Assembly: GCF_014898055.3 (NCBI RefSeq)
Contig: NW_023600993.1
Coordinates: 17,946,850 to 18,010,849, forward strand
Reading direction: 5' to 3'
DNA length: 64,000 bases
Source of the DNA: Talpa occidentalis
Taxonomy: Eukaryota > Chordata > Mammalia > Eulipotyphla > Talpidae
A program made the translations under genes and the position numbers. Below, in pieces: positions 46,486 through 62,689 of this stretch. Numbering within the stretch: the first letter of the stretch is position 1; every line of letters begins with the position of its first letter. The notes beneath the pieces are model-generated. The model was not told where the DNA came from. It ran no database searches and saw only the letters and a program-made list of their open reading frames with translations.

Positions 46486-46970
46486 ACTCATGCAGCAAAA
46501 GGTCAATATGACACGAATAGGTTAGAGTTCCATAGAATAAAAATGTATCACTGACAATGAATGACATGCGCTGAGGGTGCTCAGCAGTTCCGTGGAGGCT
46601 GAGTCTGTGTGTGTGGGGTGGGGGCTCGGTGTTGAGGAGGGGCCAAGGCTTGCACACCTGTTCACGGAAGAGCAATGAGAATGACCTTGTTGGAGCAGAG
46701 CCGGGCCTGGCGGTCCACCCTGCTGACCGCGCTGCAGATGGACGAGGTGTCACTGGGGCACAGGTTGGGTTTTCACTGGGCTGAGGCTTCAACACAGCAA
46801 GCGCATCATTGAGGACCGAGGCTCGTTTGACTAGAGAAAGCTCTGAGGCAGCACGTGGTATTTTGAGCAGATTCATAAAGAAGAAAGGATCTTACTTTTT
46901 TTCACTATTTCTGGAAATACTGCACATCTATATTGAAGAGCAAAGTACACTTGAGGGTTACGAACATACA

Positions 46971-47018
<48 letters not shown>
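46971..47018. repeat. CA dinucleotide microsatellite
   Basis: About 22 CA units with one TC interruption near the start. It lies in the presumed THRB 3'UTR, where the transcript would carry it as a TG (UG) repeat. Confidence 0.97.
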
Positions 47019-49934
47019 ACTCATCCCTTAAAAGTTAAGTCATATATAAATAGAATCCCAGTTGGATGGGTGTATGCACCTCTACTGGGATATCACCCCC
47101 CCATCCCCCGTGGGGGCTTTCAATCAGGTCCACACTTGATTTGAAAGTCCGGACAATATAAGAAAAAAAAGTCAAAAAAAAAAAAAAAGAGCAAATTCCT
47201 CCTTATGAGTTTTATGAGATGTAGTCTTAAGATGCACTAATACCTCAATCAGTTACAAAAGGAATGAGCTGGTCGCATTGACCACTGGGTTATGATCCAT
47301 TGAGTCCTTATAACCTTTCGTTTCAACCTGAAGTATTTTAAGGCTTATTTTCCTCTATATAGTCAGCCTTCCTTTCAGGTCATTGTTTTGCCTGTTTAAG
47401 GGAATCCTTCAAGAAACTGAGGATCAAGTAGAAATTTACATGGGGTCAGCTGGATTGCTGTAGACATACTGTACCATTTGGCCAATACCCAGTAACGGTT
47501 AATCCCCAAAGCATTCTTAATCGGCTTTAGATAGGTGTGTGCATACATTGGAATCTGGGGGTGTCTCATATACTGAGGAATCTCCACCAAATAAATTGAG
47601 GAAACTTTCCCTGGAAGGCCTAGTGTGCCAGGAGACTCTGAACCCTTCCTGTACCCTGCCCATTGCCTTCCTCTCATTCTATTCTGAAGAAAATTTACCC
47701 CCCCCACACAAAGCTTCTCAGAGTAACTCTGGAGTGCTGGTGGCAATTAAGCTATTTGTTTCAGAGAAGTTATCTAAGGAGACTCAACAGAGGAAGCCAA
47801 GATGTTAACAAAACAAGGAGTAGCAGAGACTGTCCAGAAAACAACCCCCATCTCCACCAAAAAAGAGAAACAAAATCTGTTTGCAGATAAAGTCAAAGCA
47901 GGCAATAGGTTCATGAATTTCGTGCTTATAATTTTCCTCTCTTCACCTACTTCTTTTCTCTGGCTGGCAAGTTCCACAGTGATGATGTTGTTTCCTTCTC
48001 CCCAGAAGGCAGTGCAGTTACTTCAGAGCATCAGACATGTGATTTTACTCATAGGTTATTTCCTGTCAAACTTGAGATTCTCAAAGCTGTTCCTCTCCTT
48101 TTCCCAAGGCCATCCTGTCTTCTAAATAGCTGACTAGATTCTTATTTTGAACGAAATATCTTTCCTTGCCTACAAAGAGGGCCATAATTGTTGTCTAATA
48201 CAGAGAGAAATTTGAATACGAAAGAAACCGTCCAAAGAACCAGATTCTTTCCCGTGAAATTCATACATATTAAAGGTTGGATGGGTTTCATATTTCATTA
48301 TGTATTCACTACATGAGAAAACCAAGATCCAAGGTCGTAGATCTATCACTTGACAGTGCACCAACTAAAATTCAGGTACCCTGATGTCTGGGTCTGTTAG
48401 GCCCCACCAAACTTAAAAAATTAGCCCACTTGGTTTTCACAGTGAATTTCATTTCTTTGCTTTCAGGTCAATCAAACTGATATGGCTTATTTTCCCCCAA
48501 TATTTCCAGGGTAAGGCAGTAAAAGGCAGGCAATGGGATAGCTCATGTCTACTACGCCAGTGAAGAACAAGATACATTCAGTTGCCTGGGTACATTCTTT
48601 GCCCATTTTCTGACGCTGAAGTGATGAGGAATTACGATTTGTTTTCTGGGCACAAGCGACTCCAGCATTTGTCATGGGGAGGCAGGGCAGGCAAGGAGAG
48701 GGAAGGGTTGTATTCATGGTCTGCCAGTGTCTTCCGTTGGATATCTGTCAGGGAAAAGCTATAAGAGGAAGAGAGAGGGTCAGTGACCAGACCAGACTTA
48801 GCTTAGTGATAGTCAAGCCCCAGGGTCCATGGGAAAAGGGGAGAGGAAATGTTTTCCAGTAGAGCAAAAAGCTTGAGGACCTAAGATGAGAAGGAAGCAT
48901 CCCCAAAACATCCATTTGTGAAGGGGACTCTTGGAACACTGCATTTCCTGCAGCTCAGAATGCAACTGTACTCATCTCTCCTCCAGAACAAGACCAAAAT
49001 TTTGCCTTCTTCTCTCTCTTAGAAGATTTGGACCACAGTGAATTCTGTTGTCAGCTCAGCAAAGATGTCATCAGAACACGTAACTTCAGGAGTTTGGGAT
49101 GTGGTGGATCTGATGTCTTTGAAAAGTGACAATACTCTGCAGTGGGTTTGATTTCTGTGGAAATTTTCTGAGTCAAAATTGTGAAGAAGGCTTCCTACGA
49201 TGAGGTAATATTATGTGAATTTTGGGAAACTGTTGCATCAATGACATTGGTGAAGATGTCTAATTTCTTTGGGCTTGCAGAAGAAAATGGTTTTCCTTCT
49301 TGGCCTCACTCAAATACCTGTCTACACCCTTGAGTAACTTGAATTAAATCATAGGATTATAAAAATTACAGTGAAAGGACATCTTCTTTTTCAGGAATAA
49401 ATATCTCTGTACATTCCAAGTTATGCTCCTGGGAGAGAATGAAGAGTGTGAAAACAGCATGCTTTTGCATGGGTAGGTAGAAATTCATTCAAACTTTTCC
49501 CTAGAAAGCGGAGAGCCACATTTAGCTCTGCAAAACTCAGGATTGGGTCAAGATGACTATATTATCTCAGTATTAAGGCTTCTTTAGTCTTCTGCTGTGC
49601 CATTTTGCTTTCTTGAGTCTCTGACCCGGGACAGATGGGAGCTGGTGATGACTTGGTGCTGGTGAATTAATAATTGTCCCCACCCCACCTCCACCACTGT
49701 AAAACCTTCCAAGTATTCACATCAAAGGACGGGAGAACAAAATACAATAGTTACAAGTACCCGAATTCAAGGGATGGTTTCATCCGTGTCTATGCCAAGG
49801 ACTACCTCCCTGTACCCCCAGACAATCCCTCCCAACACAAAGAAATGAAAGAACAAACAAAAGAGAGCTCTAGGCAATGGAATGAAATGACACCCAACAG
49901 TGCTATAGGAATTATGGGAATGAATTCAGTCTGT

Positions 49935-53270
<3,336 letters not shown>

Positions 53271-53769
53271 TCATTTTTGTCTTGTTGCTCTATTTCTCAA
53301 TAGTTCACTCTACCATTTAGCTGACAACTGTGCTTCTCTTTGTTTTAAAGCAAAATTTGTTCTCTGAGTCTCTTAAAAAGGCACAGAATTAGAAGGTTGC
53401 TATTGATGTGACCCAGGAGGCTCAGAGATATAAAGGCTGGATGCCGAAGGCCATCAAGTGAGTTAGAGGCAAAGGTGAGAATGGTGTTCAGACCTCCTGG
53501 GGCTAGAGTTTTGTTCTAAGTATCTCAGGCTCCAGAATTACTTCACACCCTGGATCTTTCCGCCAGGTTTGCAATCTCATTTTTAGCTCATTTGGTTGAC
53601 TTGTTAACCAGGATTTATGATAACGTGATAACATCAAGAATACTTAAAAAATAAAGACTTTGCAAGCAAAATAATAAAAAATATCAGTTTTTTTCCCCTG
53701 AAGGAGGAGAATGTTTAAATAAATGCCACTAGCAAAACAGTGTGAAAGAATATTATTAGTTAATGGCTA

Positions 53770-54225
53770 TTTTTTTATTAATTGGGCATTGTGTTAAGGT
53801 TCACATATGTTACCTTATTTATTTATTTATTTAATTTTTTTTTTTTTAAATAGAGGCATGTTTTATTTATTTATTTATTTATTTGTTTGTTTGTTTGTTT
53901 TGTTTATACAAGCACTGGGTACAGTCAGAAGCGCGGGAGGGTGAGAGAATTCACCAGAGCCAGAGTGGGGAGCAGAGCAGGCAGAAGGACCGAAGTACAC
54001 TGCTGAGGGGAGCAGCGGGCGGCAGGAGAGGTCTGCGCGCCATGTGGGACCCTCCTCTAGTGGCCGGGGAGCAGCCGGGGATCGAACTGGCGCTGCAGAG
54101 GCTGCGAGCAGCTTCGCAACCCAGCGCTCAACCGCTGCGCCACCGGGGAGGCCCCTGTTACCTTATTTAATCTTCACAGCAATACTACAGATGTGGGAAT
54201 CCAGGAGTGAAAGGTTGAGTAAAGG
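53770..54225 (-). repeat. MIR split by a young SINE
   Basis: Left part 'ttgggcattgtgttaaggtt' and 'catatgttaccttattta', right part 'ttaatcttcacagcaatact' and 'agatgtgggaatccaggagt'. Joined, they give the antisense MIR order. Confidence 0.65.
53822..54155 (-). repeat. tRNA-derived SINE (subfamily X), best-preserved copy
   Basis: Minus-strand copy with a long T/ATTT/GTTT tail (53822-53905), then 'caagcactgggtacagtc', 'ggcaggagaggtctgcgcgc', 'ggggatcgaactggcgct' (B-box complement) and head 'cgctgcgccaccggggaggc'. CpG-rich compared with other copies, hence probably young. Target duplication 'tgttaccttattta' at about 53808-53821 and 54156-54169. Confidence 0.95.
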
Positions 54226-55667
54226 GCTGGAGGTGGGGGGTGTTGGTGTTTGTCACATGAATGTTTGGGGAGTGTTAGAGCCAAGAGAAGGAAAAAAATA
54301 ACACAATCTTTGGAAGTACTTGGGATATGACTAAGTTTCCATCAATAATGACTATGGAATTTACACATAATTTCTCTCTCTTCTATCAAGGCAGATACAG
54401 ATTCTTTTGGGAAACACTTTTTGGCAACACTGGACTTGTGTAGTCTAGGTTATATAAAACTGTGAGCAATTCTAAGGAATTACATTTAAAACACTGGGTA
54501 TTGTATATTTTTACTAGCCCAACCTAGCAACCATACCATTTAATTTCAAATTACTTGACTTCTACAGAATAAAAGTCATCTCGTATTTGGTTCTAGAATC
54601 TATATGAGTGAATTTTCACCGTGGGCTCATTAAAAAAAAATGACACCGATTGCTTTTGTTATGTTCTAATGTGTACTGTACTCTTCAAGTATATATCTTT
54701 GTATTCCTAGCCCAAAAGTATGGTAGAAATTAGCAAATCCAAGTTTGGATAGATCTTCCCACAGGTAAGATATAGAACCAGCGGGAGTGGGTGGAGGCTG
54801 CTTTAATGCCCAGGGTGCTGATTCCTCAGGGCCTCTCAAAGGTTTATTGAAAGATCATTGCTGCCACACCCTTCGAATTTCTGTGATCTAGGTTCCCAGG
54901 GGATATCCTGTGGCTGGTGGGGCCCTACTCTTGGGAACCCTGGCATAGAACAGCAATGAGAACGTATTAATCAGATCAAACCATTTATTAAAAAAAGCAT
55001 TTATTAAAAAAATCCAAGTGTGCAAACTTGGGCAGAGTCTGATTATAGATAAATTAGAAGTTTTCTTTTAAAAATTTACCATTGATTAGTTCAAATTGAA
55101 ATAAAAGCTGAGTAAGCATTTGTCAGGGATCACCAACGGCTTCAAAACTAGGCCAGATGTCTTCCTTTAAGAGGAATTTATAGGATCCTGGTGAGGTTAT
55201 TTCAACATGTGAGCAAATAGTCTCCTAGTCACCTGCCAAAATACTTTCATTGTGAGAAAACTCCGTGATGGACATGACAGGGAGAGACGCGGGGATCCAC
55301 CCACAGACTCTTATTGTCTCCTCAGGAGAGTGTCACTCAGGTTGACTGGCAAAGACAACAGTTCCCTACACTCTAATGTGCTTTGTATGTGTATTTCTGG
55401 CAGCTCTGCCAGTAGCGAGTCTTGGTTTTGCCTGGGTGTCTACCAGCTTGGGGTAGTGGGTTGGCAGGGATCTTAGCAGAAATTGCACTGGGAGCACAAT
55501 GCATCAAGCTGCTTCTAGCAATAACTCTCTGCTCACCTAGGGTCTCAGCCCACTGCATACATAGCTCAGTGGCCTACACAGTGCATTTCCCTCTTTGGGG
55601 TTCCAAAGAGAGCATGAAAAGTTGAAAGTCTCCAGCAGGCTATAGAACTGGAAACAAGCATCTCTGC

Positions 55668-55669
55668 TG

Positions 55670-55696
<27 letters not shown>
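55668..55696. repeat. CT dinucleotide microsatellite
   Basis: About 14 CT units in a THRB intron, followed by a short GT step. Confidence 0.95.
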
Positions 55697-55703
<7 letters not shown>

Positions 55704-56680
55704 GTTTGGAGACAATAAAATATCAGGGATGAAAGAGAGATGGAATCATGACTTTGAAGCTAGCTTAAACTTGGGAGGCAAACTTGGAAAGGGACGCTTG
55801 CTATAGGCTAAGCTTGAAAAGTTCTCGGGGACCCATGACCCTTGCCACAGACATAAGCCCATGGTGTGTTTGTTGCTGGTGGTGGATCTGGTTTTGAGCT
55901 TCCTTTAACTGCAGTATCTTTTAGTGGTTGGTGTCTAGGATTCTTGTCCATGCAACTGACTGCAGAGCCCCTGCTCTCAGCTGCCACATGGCAGAACTCC
56001 TGAGTTAGGAGTGAAGAATCCCCAAAGGAAAACCTGTGAGCCCCCATGGGTAAGCTCTTCAGGGTGTTCTGATAATGGTGCAGGGAAGAGTGAATTTAGA
56101 GGAAAAAGAGGAAAAAGACAGAATTTAGGGGCTTTTAAGAGCTTTGTGAAAAAACAAAGATGCATGTAAAATAACGATACCTCATTAACAAAAAATGTAT
56201 TACAAAGAAAAAAAAAGAGCCTAGCTCTGAGAAGGTCATTTAACATATTTTTGAAGGTTAAGAAATAATCACACAGCCAACTTGTGGGATATGTAGTGGA
56301 AAAAAATATGTACTTAGATTCAAACCATGGCCTCACGTTTGGATAAATCAACTCAATCTTTTTGATCTTAATATTTTCCAGATATAGAGCAAGGTTAATA
56401 AAAACCACCCCGCAGGTCTGTTATAGGGATTGATTTAAGGTGGGCCAACTTTGGGCCTGATAACTAGGACATCATAGGTGCAGAGTGAATGGAAGTCTTG
56501 TCATTACTTCCCCATGTCTGGGGTCAGGTGGATGGCTGGGATCTTTATCGACCTCATGTGGACAAGCTAATGAATGCTGACTGAAATAAAGATGGGAAAT
56601 AAAGATAAAACAGTGTATTTTCATTTTGTACTGACATTGCTTTCATATAGGTATTAATATGAAACTATAAACAATGCCTA

Positions 56681-56890
<210 letters not shown>

Positions 56891-57569
56891 CTAAGAAGAA
56901 GCAAGAAAGATTGAAATCAATACATTGACGGGATCTTTATTCATCAAATCCTCAGACGGCAGAAAGTCTCTTCTGAACCCAGAGTTTCTGGTTTTCACAT
57001 CCTTTATGAACAAACAACAGTTTTCACATCATTAATTTCTCTGACAAGGATCTATGTCTTGGCCATCATTTTAATAGCTTCCCCCCCACTCGGTGAGAAT
57101 CTCTGCAGAGCTGTTGCTGCAGAAAGAGAGTAAGAGAGAGAGAAAGAGGGAGGGAAGGGGAAACAGTAAGAATTAGGATTCTGCCTCTGAATATACAAAG
57201 GGGTTCACTGTGCCAGAGGATGTGAATTCTAGGGGCTCTGGGTGGCATTTTCAGTGCATGCACATTCTGGTGTGTCTGTGTGGGAGGCAGGCACAGAGTG
57301 GGCCATGACAGTGGGGTGAGATGGGGGAGCCCTGGAAAACAGCCCAGCAGATTTGCTCTTGCTTCTGCCCCAGCAGCAGAGACGGGAAGTTCCCCCCTGC
57401 CCTACGGACTCCAGTTGGAGGAGGTCTCTCAGGCTGGGGGGATGATCTTTAGGCTGCTTACAGGAAACTGAGCTCTGCAAACTTGGCAAACTTGAGGACA
57501 CAGCAATAAATTTACTCGTGTTTGGCCTCAGGGTAGTTTGCACAGGTTACTAGCTAAAGAACAATTCAT

Positions 57570-57710
57570 GGTCTTGCTGCTCAAAGGGTGATGTGGCAGC
57601 AGAGGTGTCACTTGGGGGCCTGTTAGAAATGCAGATTCCTGGTCCCCTCCAAGGACCGCATGGTGCAGAACTGGCATTTTAGCAAGCATTTTCCTGTACC
57701 CCTGCCAGGT
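57570..57710 (+). mobile_element. MER5-type fragment
   Basis: 'cacttgggggcctgttagaa' and 'atgcagattcctggtcccct' are MER5 interior; the ends are decayed. Confidence 0.55.
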
Positions 57711-57849
57711 GGCTGGACTCATGTTAGGCTCCCCAGTGTCCACTGGAGCCATTAAGGAACACTGCCTCGTATTCAGTGACCTGCATGATGTGACTTCAGG
57801 TGCATTCCTGTTGTCATCAGTGCTTCCTGCCAGGAGTGGTCCTTTCACT

Positions 57850-57985
57850 CCCCTTTCTTACTGTGATAACCACCACTACCATTTATCGATGGCCTACAAG
57901 TAAGCCAGCCCCTTCATGTGCACTATATGAGGTAGTTTTCACAAAATCTCAGGTGGCAGATGAGCAAGCAAGGGCTCAGGGAAGT
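57850..57985 (-). repeat. MIR fragment
   Basis: 'accatttatcgatggcctac', 'gtgcactatatgaggtagtt' and 'gcagatgagcaagcaagggc' fit antisense MIR, with deletions. Confidence 0.55.
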
Positions 57986-58349
57986 TGAGAGCAAGCCCCT
58001 GAGCTTGGGACAGGGACCCTGGTGGCCCAGACTCCAGACTGCAGTCTTTCCAGAGCCCACTCACTCCCTCTCATTTTCTTAACCCTCCCCTCGCAACCTC
58101 TCCAGTAGTCTTGCTGGACTATGAATGCAACCAAGGGGATCAGAGACTTTGGTCCTGCCCTGTGGTGGCCACTTTGTTTAGAGCCACCTGTGCCTTTGAA
58201 CAGACAGGACAAGGCACCCAGAGGTTAGGAGGTTTGGGAGGTTGAGCAGAGGTGAGCAGGAGGAACTGACATTGTGAACTAGTCAAGAAAGACTGAATCC
58301 CTCATTTCAGGGAGGTGAGGGCACTGCCAATGACAGGCTTTGGTATAAT

Positions 58350-58490
58350 GTCAGGGTTCCTCAACTTCCTGTGCACCCAGAATCAACTGCTTGCTGGACT
58401 CCACCCCTTTTGTTTCTGATTCAAGAGGTCAGGGGAGAAGCCTGAGAATATGCATTTCTGACAAGTTCCCAGAGCCACCTCCAGCTTAGA
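58350..58490 (+). mobile_element. MER5-type fragment
   Basis: 'gggttcctcaacttcctgtg', 'actccaccccttttgtttct', 'gaatatgcatttctgacaag' follow MER5A; the right end is missing. Confidence 0.6.
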
Positions 58491-58499
58491 GTGACCCAG

Positions 58500-59390
58500 C
58501 CACCCATTTCTTTCCCCATCTCTCCCATCACTGCTCACAGCTAATATTCAGCACAGAGAAAAGTAAAGGATGATTCTTTTACTCTCTTATTGCCGGGGCA
58601 CCAAAAGCAACAGGAGCAGCCTGAGTCCCCCAGGGGTGTAGCAGGAGTCGTGATTACAGCTAGGGGAGGATTTTTAAGTATATTACATAAGAAGCTCTGG
58701 CAACATTGACCTTTCTTGGATTATCCAGTAGGTTATTCAGTTTATTTTATTTGACTTTTTATTGTTTGTTTTGCGGGTATTGAGTGGAAGGAAAAAAAAC
58801 CTGGTTTCTGTCATGTTTTCATACCAGTGATGATGTTTTGGGGCAACCGTTGGCATGGCTAACCCATGGGAGACTACTGTTCTGCTGACTTTCCAGAACT
58901 GATGGAATAATTGCATGAATAGCTTCCTTCTCTCTCTGTCTCACTGTGGTTCTCACATAGATTAAACTAGGGGAGAAGATACATCAGTTCCTCCTTTGGG
59001 CACTGCTACCCCTTATATCCTTCAGGTCTTCTTGCTGGTCTTTATAATTCTTCTCACCTTGAAAATGAAGCTCATCTAGCTTGCCTTGTCTACAACACTG
59101 TGATTAAAGTAGAACTAACTCAAAAAGATCAACTCATGAAAGGAATGTTGGCCTACACTGAAAAAGTAGAGCTTTACACACACACACAGGCATAGATACA
59201 TAAATACACATCAGCAGGGTGCACATTTTTTAGAAAAAAATTGTAATAACAGGGTTTTGTCTTGGTTGAATACAAGCATCTTCTCACTGACCACAGACAT
59301 ACCTAATCTGATTGTATTCAAATGGTATTCAGCTTTCTTTGAAATTTCAGTGGGTTAATATTGATGTTAATTTTCATTCATTCCAAAGAG
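58500..59390. other. Intronic sequence, nothing recognised
   Basis: No exon, repeat family or structured element recognised apart from a short ACAC run near 59175. Confidence 0.5.
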
Positions 59391-59394
59391 AACA

Positions 59395-60222
59395 TCAAAA
59401 TAGCCACAGGCACATGAACAGATGCTCAACATCACTAATCATCAGGGATATGCAAATCAAAACCACAGTGTGCTAGCACCTCACATCTGTTATAATGGCT
59501 CGCATCAGGGGACAGAAGACAACAGGTGATGGGGAGGATGGGGCAAGAAGGGAATTCTTATACCCTATTGGCAGGAATGTAAATTAGTACAACCAGTATG
59601 GAAAACAGTATGGAGGTTCCTCAAAATATTAAAAATAGATCTGCCATACAATGCAGCAATTCTACTTCTGGGTGTATGCCTAAAGGAAATGATTTGGACA
59701 GATATTTGTACTCCCAAGTTCATTACAACATTATTCACAATAGCCAAGATGTGGAAGACACCCAAATGCCCATTGATGGATGAATGGATACAGAAGACAT
59801 GGTATATATTTATAATGGGATATTATTCAACCATGAGAAAGTAGGAAATCCTGTCATTGTGACAACATGATGGACTTTGAATATTATGGTAAACAAGAGA
59901 AAGACAAGTACTGTATGATATTACTTCTATGTGGAATCTAAAAAAGTCAAACCCATGAAAAAGAGTAAAATAATTATCAGAGGATTGGGGGGATAAGTTT
60001 AAATGTGTTAAAGGGTACAAATTTATAACAAGTAGTAAATTAGTCATAGAGATCTAATGCATAATAATGAACAGACAGTAATACTGTTCTATAATGATAT
60101 CAGGTGATAAATATTGCTACAGTGACACTCATATTACAATATGAATGGATCCAAATAACACTTAAATTTATATAATGTTTCATGCCATGTTCGTGGAACT
60201 GAAAAATTAAAAAAAAAATTCT
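59395..60222 (+). mobile_element. Old L1 LINE 3' end with A tail
   Basis: 'cacatgaacagatgctcaac', 'gggatatgcaaatcaaaacc', 'aattctacttctgggtgtat', 'attcacaatagccaagatgt', 'catgatggactttgaatatt', 'tacttctatgtggaatctaa', ending in an A run at 60210-60220. ORF2 remnant with stops; opposite in orientation to THRB. Confidence 0.85.
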
Positions 60223-60870
60223 CTTCAAGCTGTGGGGTATTTGAATCACCACCTGTGTTATCTCTAAAGGTTTGAAAAGGAGGAAATTACACAAAGAAAT
60301 ATGGCAACTTTAATTAAAATAAAAACTCCAAATGTAACACCTTTACAAGTTTTCTGTGGAAAAATAAGTAGGGTAGAAAAAATTTACTTTTAAATCTTTG
60401 GGTGGTAAATGGCAAATTTAATTGCTAGAATAAAGCCATATACAAAGCAAAATTCTCTTTTTACATTATTAAGGTTTATTGTGATAATGAATTGTAGATG
60501 GTAGAAAATCTTCCATGACCAACTCAGGTTAACACATCAAGGATGAAAAATTAAGGTTGAGCAATGCAATCTAGTTTGTAACTTCCCTGAAGATTTTTAC
60601 CTATAAGGATGACAGGTCATTTGCTAAAAATATTTGGAAGATAAAGAAAAGTACAGATATTTTACTTTAGTTGGATCTATAAGATATTGTAATATAGCTT
60701 TTAGCCCTATAATCTGCTCCTTGAAGTACTTTTGCTTGCACACACCCATGTGCACTTACACATAGGGGATCAGGCTTCCATACTGATGATATCTTTGGCT
60801 TATGGAATCCCCAGTGTGCACTGGCTGGCTTTTTGCCTCCATAGATCAAATTTCTTTAGGATGAGAGTAC
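60223..60870. other. Intronic sequence, nothing recognised
   Basis: AT-rich; no exon or repeat family recognised. Confidence 0.5.
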
Positions 60871-60879
60871 TTCCAACTC

Positions 60880-61170
60880 TCATTCTGGCTGTCTTCCTCT
60901 TTATCTGTCCGTCATGGACTTTTGGAGTCAGCCTGGCTGATCTTATGTCACCTCCTTAATCCGCCTCGTGTTTTTCTGTTTCAGGGCTGCCTTCCCGCCT
61001 GACTTTATCTTTCTCCCAAGTCCCTTCTTCTGTCTTTCTTCTGTCTACATTCCACACCATTCACATGCTCTCTCTGTGAGGTCTTCCTGGATGACCTCAG
61101 TTTGCCATGATGTCTATTGTATTTGAACACTCGTGGTGGCCCATGTCTATTGCTCATGGCATTTTAGCAT
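60880..61170 (+). repeat. Possible L2 fragment
   Basis: 'gtcttcctggatgacctcag', 'attgtatttgaacactcgtg' and a C/T-rich run before them resemble the L2 3' region. Weak. Confidence 0.35.
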
Positions 61171-61599
61171 TTTTTCCATCACTTTTTTTATTGAAGTAAT
61201 GCAGGTATATAAATAAATAAGATATGAACTTCTCAAGGTAGGGGGAATAATACGCACATATATTCGTCTACTGTCTACAAGGCATTGGGCCAAATGGTTG
61301 AGGACAGAATGCTTACCGGGTAAGTAAGCAAATAAATGTGTCTAGACGCATGTACTAAACTGGTCTTGTTTTAAAATGTTTTTTCCTATATTAAAAAAAT
61401 CATTTTGGGGTGTGGTGTGAGGAGGGCACACCTCCCATGGCTTTGGGGAGGTCACCGGTTCTAGAAGCAATCACTGAGGCAGAAATATGGGTGGGGAATA
61501 GGCAGTGACTGGGGCAGGGAGGGGGAGGAACAATTCTGGGCAGAGCTTAATTGTGTATCTACAAAAGGCCAGGTCTTCTTCCAGATGGGGAGGTATCAG

Positions 61600-62260
61600 C
61601 AATGAGCAATGTATCCTCAAGGATCTTTCATTTTAGTGAGGGAAGGTAGACAATAAATAATAATACACTCAGTTCAGTTTGTGATAAGACTGGAGGTGAC
61701 ATGATAGTAACATGGAGACTGGGAGTTGGGGCACAGCCAAGAATTCTTGGAGAAGTGATGGGGGAGCTATGACTTGACGAACGTCGAGGAGACAGTCTTC
61801 TAGAGAGCGAGAGGTAGAACATTTAAAGCAGAGGGAAAAACCAGTGCAAAGTCCTGGGCTAGAGACAGACCCATATCCCTAGATCCCAGAGATGGCATGA
61901 GATCAAGGATGGAAAGTGGGCAAGGGTCTGGTGATGTTGGTTTTTGTGGGCTACAGAGAGGAGATGGGCTTATTCTAAATGCAGTCTGGCACCTTTTAAA
62001 CAGAGGAACAGCTTGAGGAGATTGATTATTATGCAGAGAGGGAGTGTAGGGAGCCAAAGGAAGAAACACGCAGGCAACAGCAGTGATCTGGGTGGGAGCT
62101 GGAGTGGGCTGGACTACAGGGGCGGCAGCAGAAAGGAGAGAAGTAGAAGGATTTGAGATATACCCCAGGAGCCAAAGATGGGTTTCTGATACATTGGATG
62201 AGAGTGGGGGACAGTTAGAAATCCAAAGTGGCTCCTCTGGGGCTGTGGGGTGGGGGTAGA
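61600..62260 (+). repeat. Old interspersed repeat, same type as 40690-41115
   Basis: 'gtgcaaagtcctgggctaga', 'tgtgggctacagagaggaga', 'cagcagtgatctgggtggga', 'ggatttgagatatacccca', 'gatacattggatgagagtgg' match a common ancient repeat pattern. The 163-codon minus-strand open frame at 61800-62291 lies wholly within it and is not considered a gene. Confidence 0.5.
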
Positions 62261-62689
62261 GGGAGAGGTGCAAAAGAAGAGATGCAGACATGTGCAGGTA
62301 CGAGCTTCAACCCCAGCTCAGCGCTAGAGGAGCCTGGTTGTTAAAAAATTGTAATAACTGGCTTTGTGCTTTGCTTCACCTGTATTGTTCATGGTGAGTG
62401 GGAAATGCTGCTGGCTGAGCTCTTTACAAGTGACTGGCTTGGACCTGAGAACTCCTGGGCTTGAACCTGAAGATCGGGCACATGCAGTGTGACCTGGGGC
62501 TCAGTGAGACTTCCCTTCCTCTGCTTGTTCGTAGGGTGTCTTTTCTCACCTTTGCCAAAATAGTCAGGAAGACCCAGACAAGAGGTACTGAGAAATCCCT
62601 GGACCCTGGGACATTACGAGACTCTCCCTTTTCCTGGGATGAGCAGGGACTAGATGGTAAAGATGATGTTGGCAGGGATGATTCAAACA

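Larger units (their letters stand above)
45100..49934 (-). other. THRB: Presumed THRB 3' untranslated region (3' end not fixed)
   Basis: The sequence immediately after the THRB stop should be 3'UTR; THRB mRNAs are known to have a long one. The stretch has no SINE and no L1 that I recognise, unlike most of the window, which fits transcribed, constrained sequence. Candidate minus-strand AATAAA signals are at 46480-46485 (followed by a T/G-rich stretch) and 45132-45137 (followed by G-rich sequence). A minus-strand ATTAAA is near 45353-45358. I cannot tell which is used, so the left boundary is a guess. The stretch contains a CA repeat (46971-47018) and a GC-rich patch at about 46550-46830. Old repeats resume near 44.9 kb. 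Confidence 0.6.

Noticed and set aside
61800..62291. 163-codon minus-strand open frame
   Set aside because: It is the antisense of an ancient interspersed repeat also seen at 40.7-41.1 kb. The P/S-rich composition reflects the G-rich sense strand.
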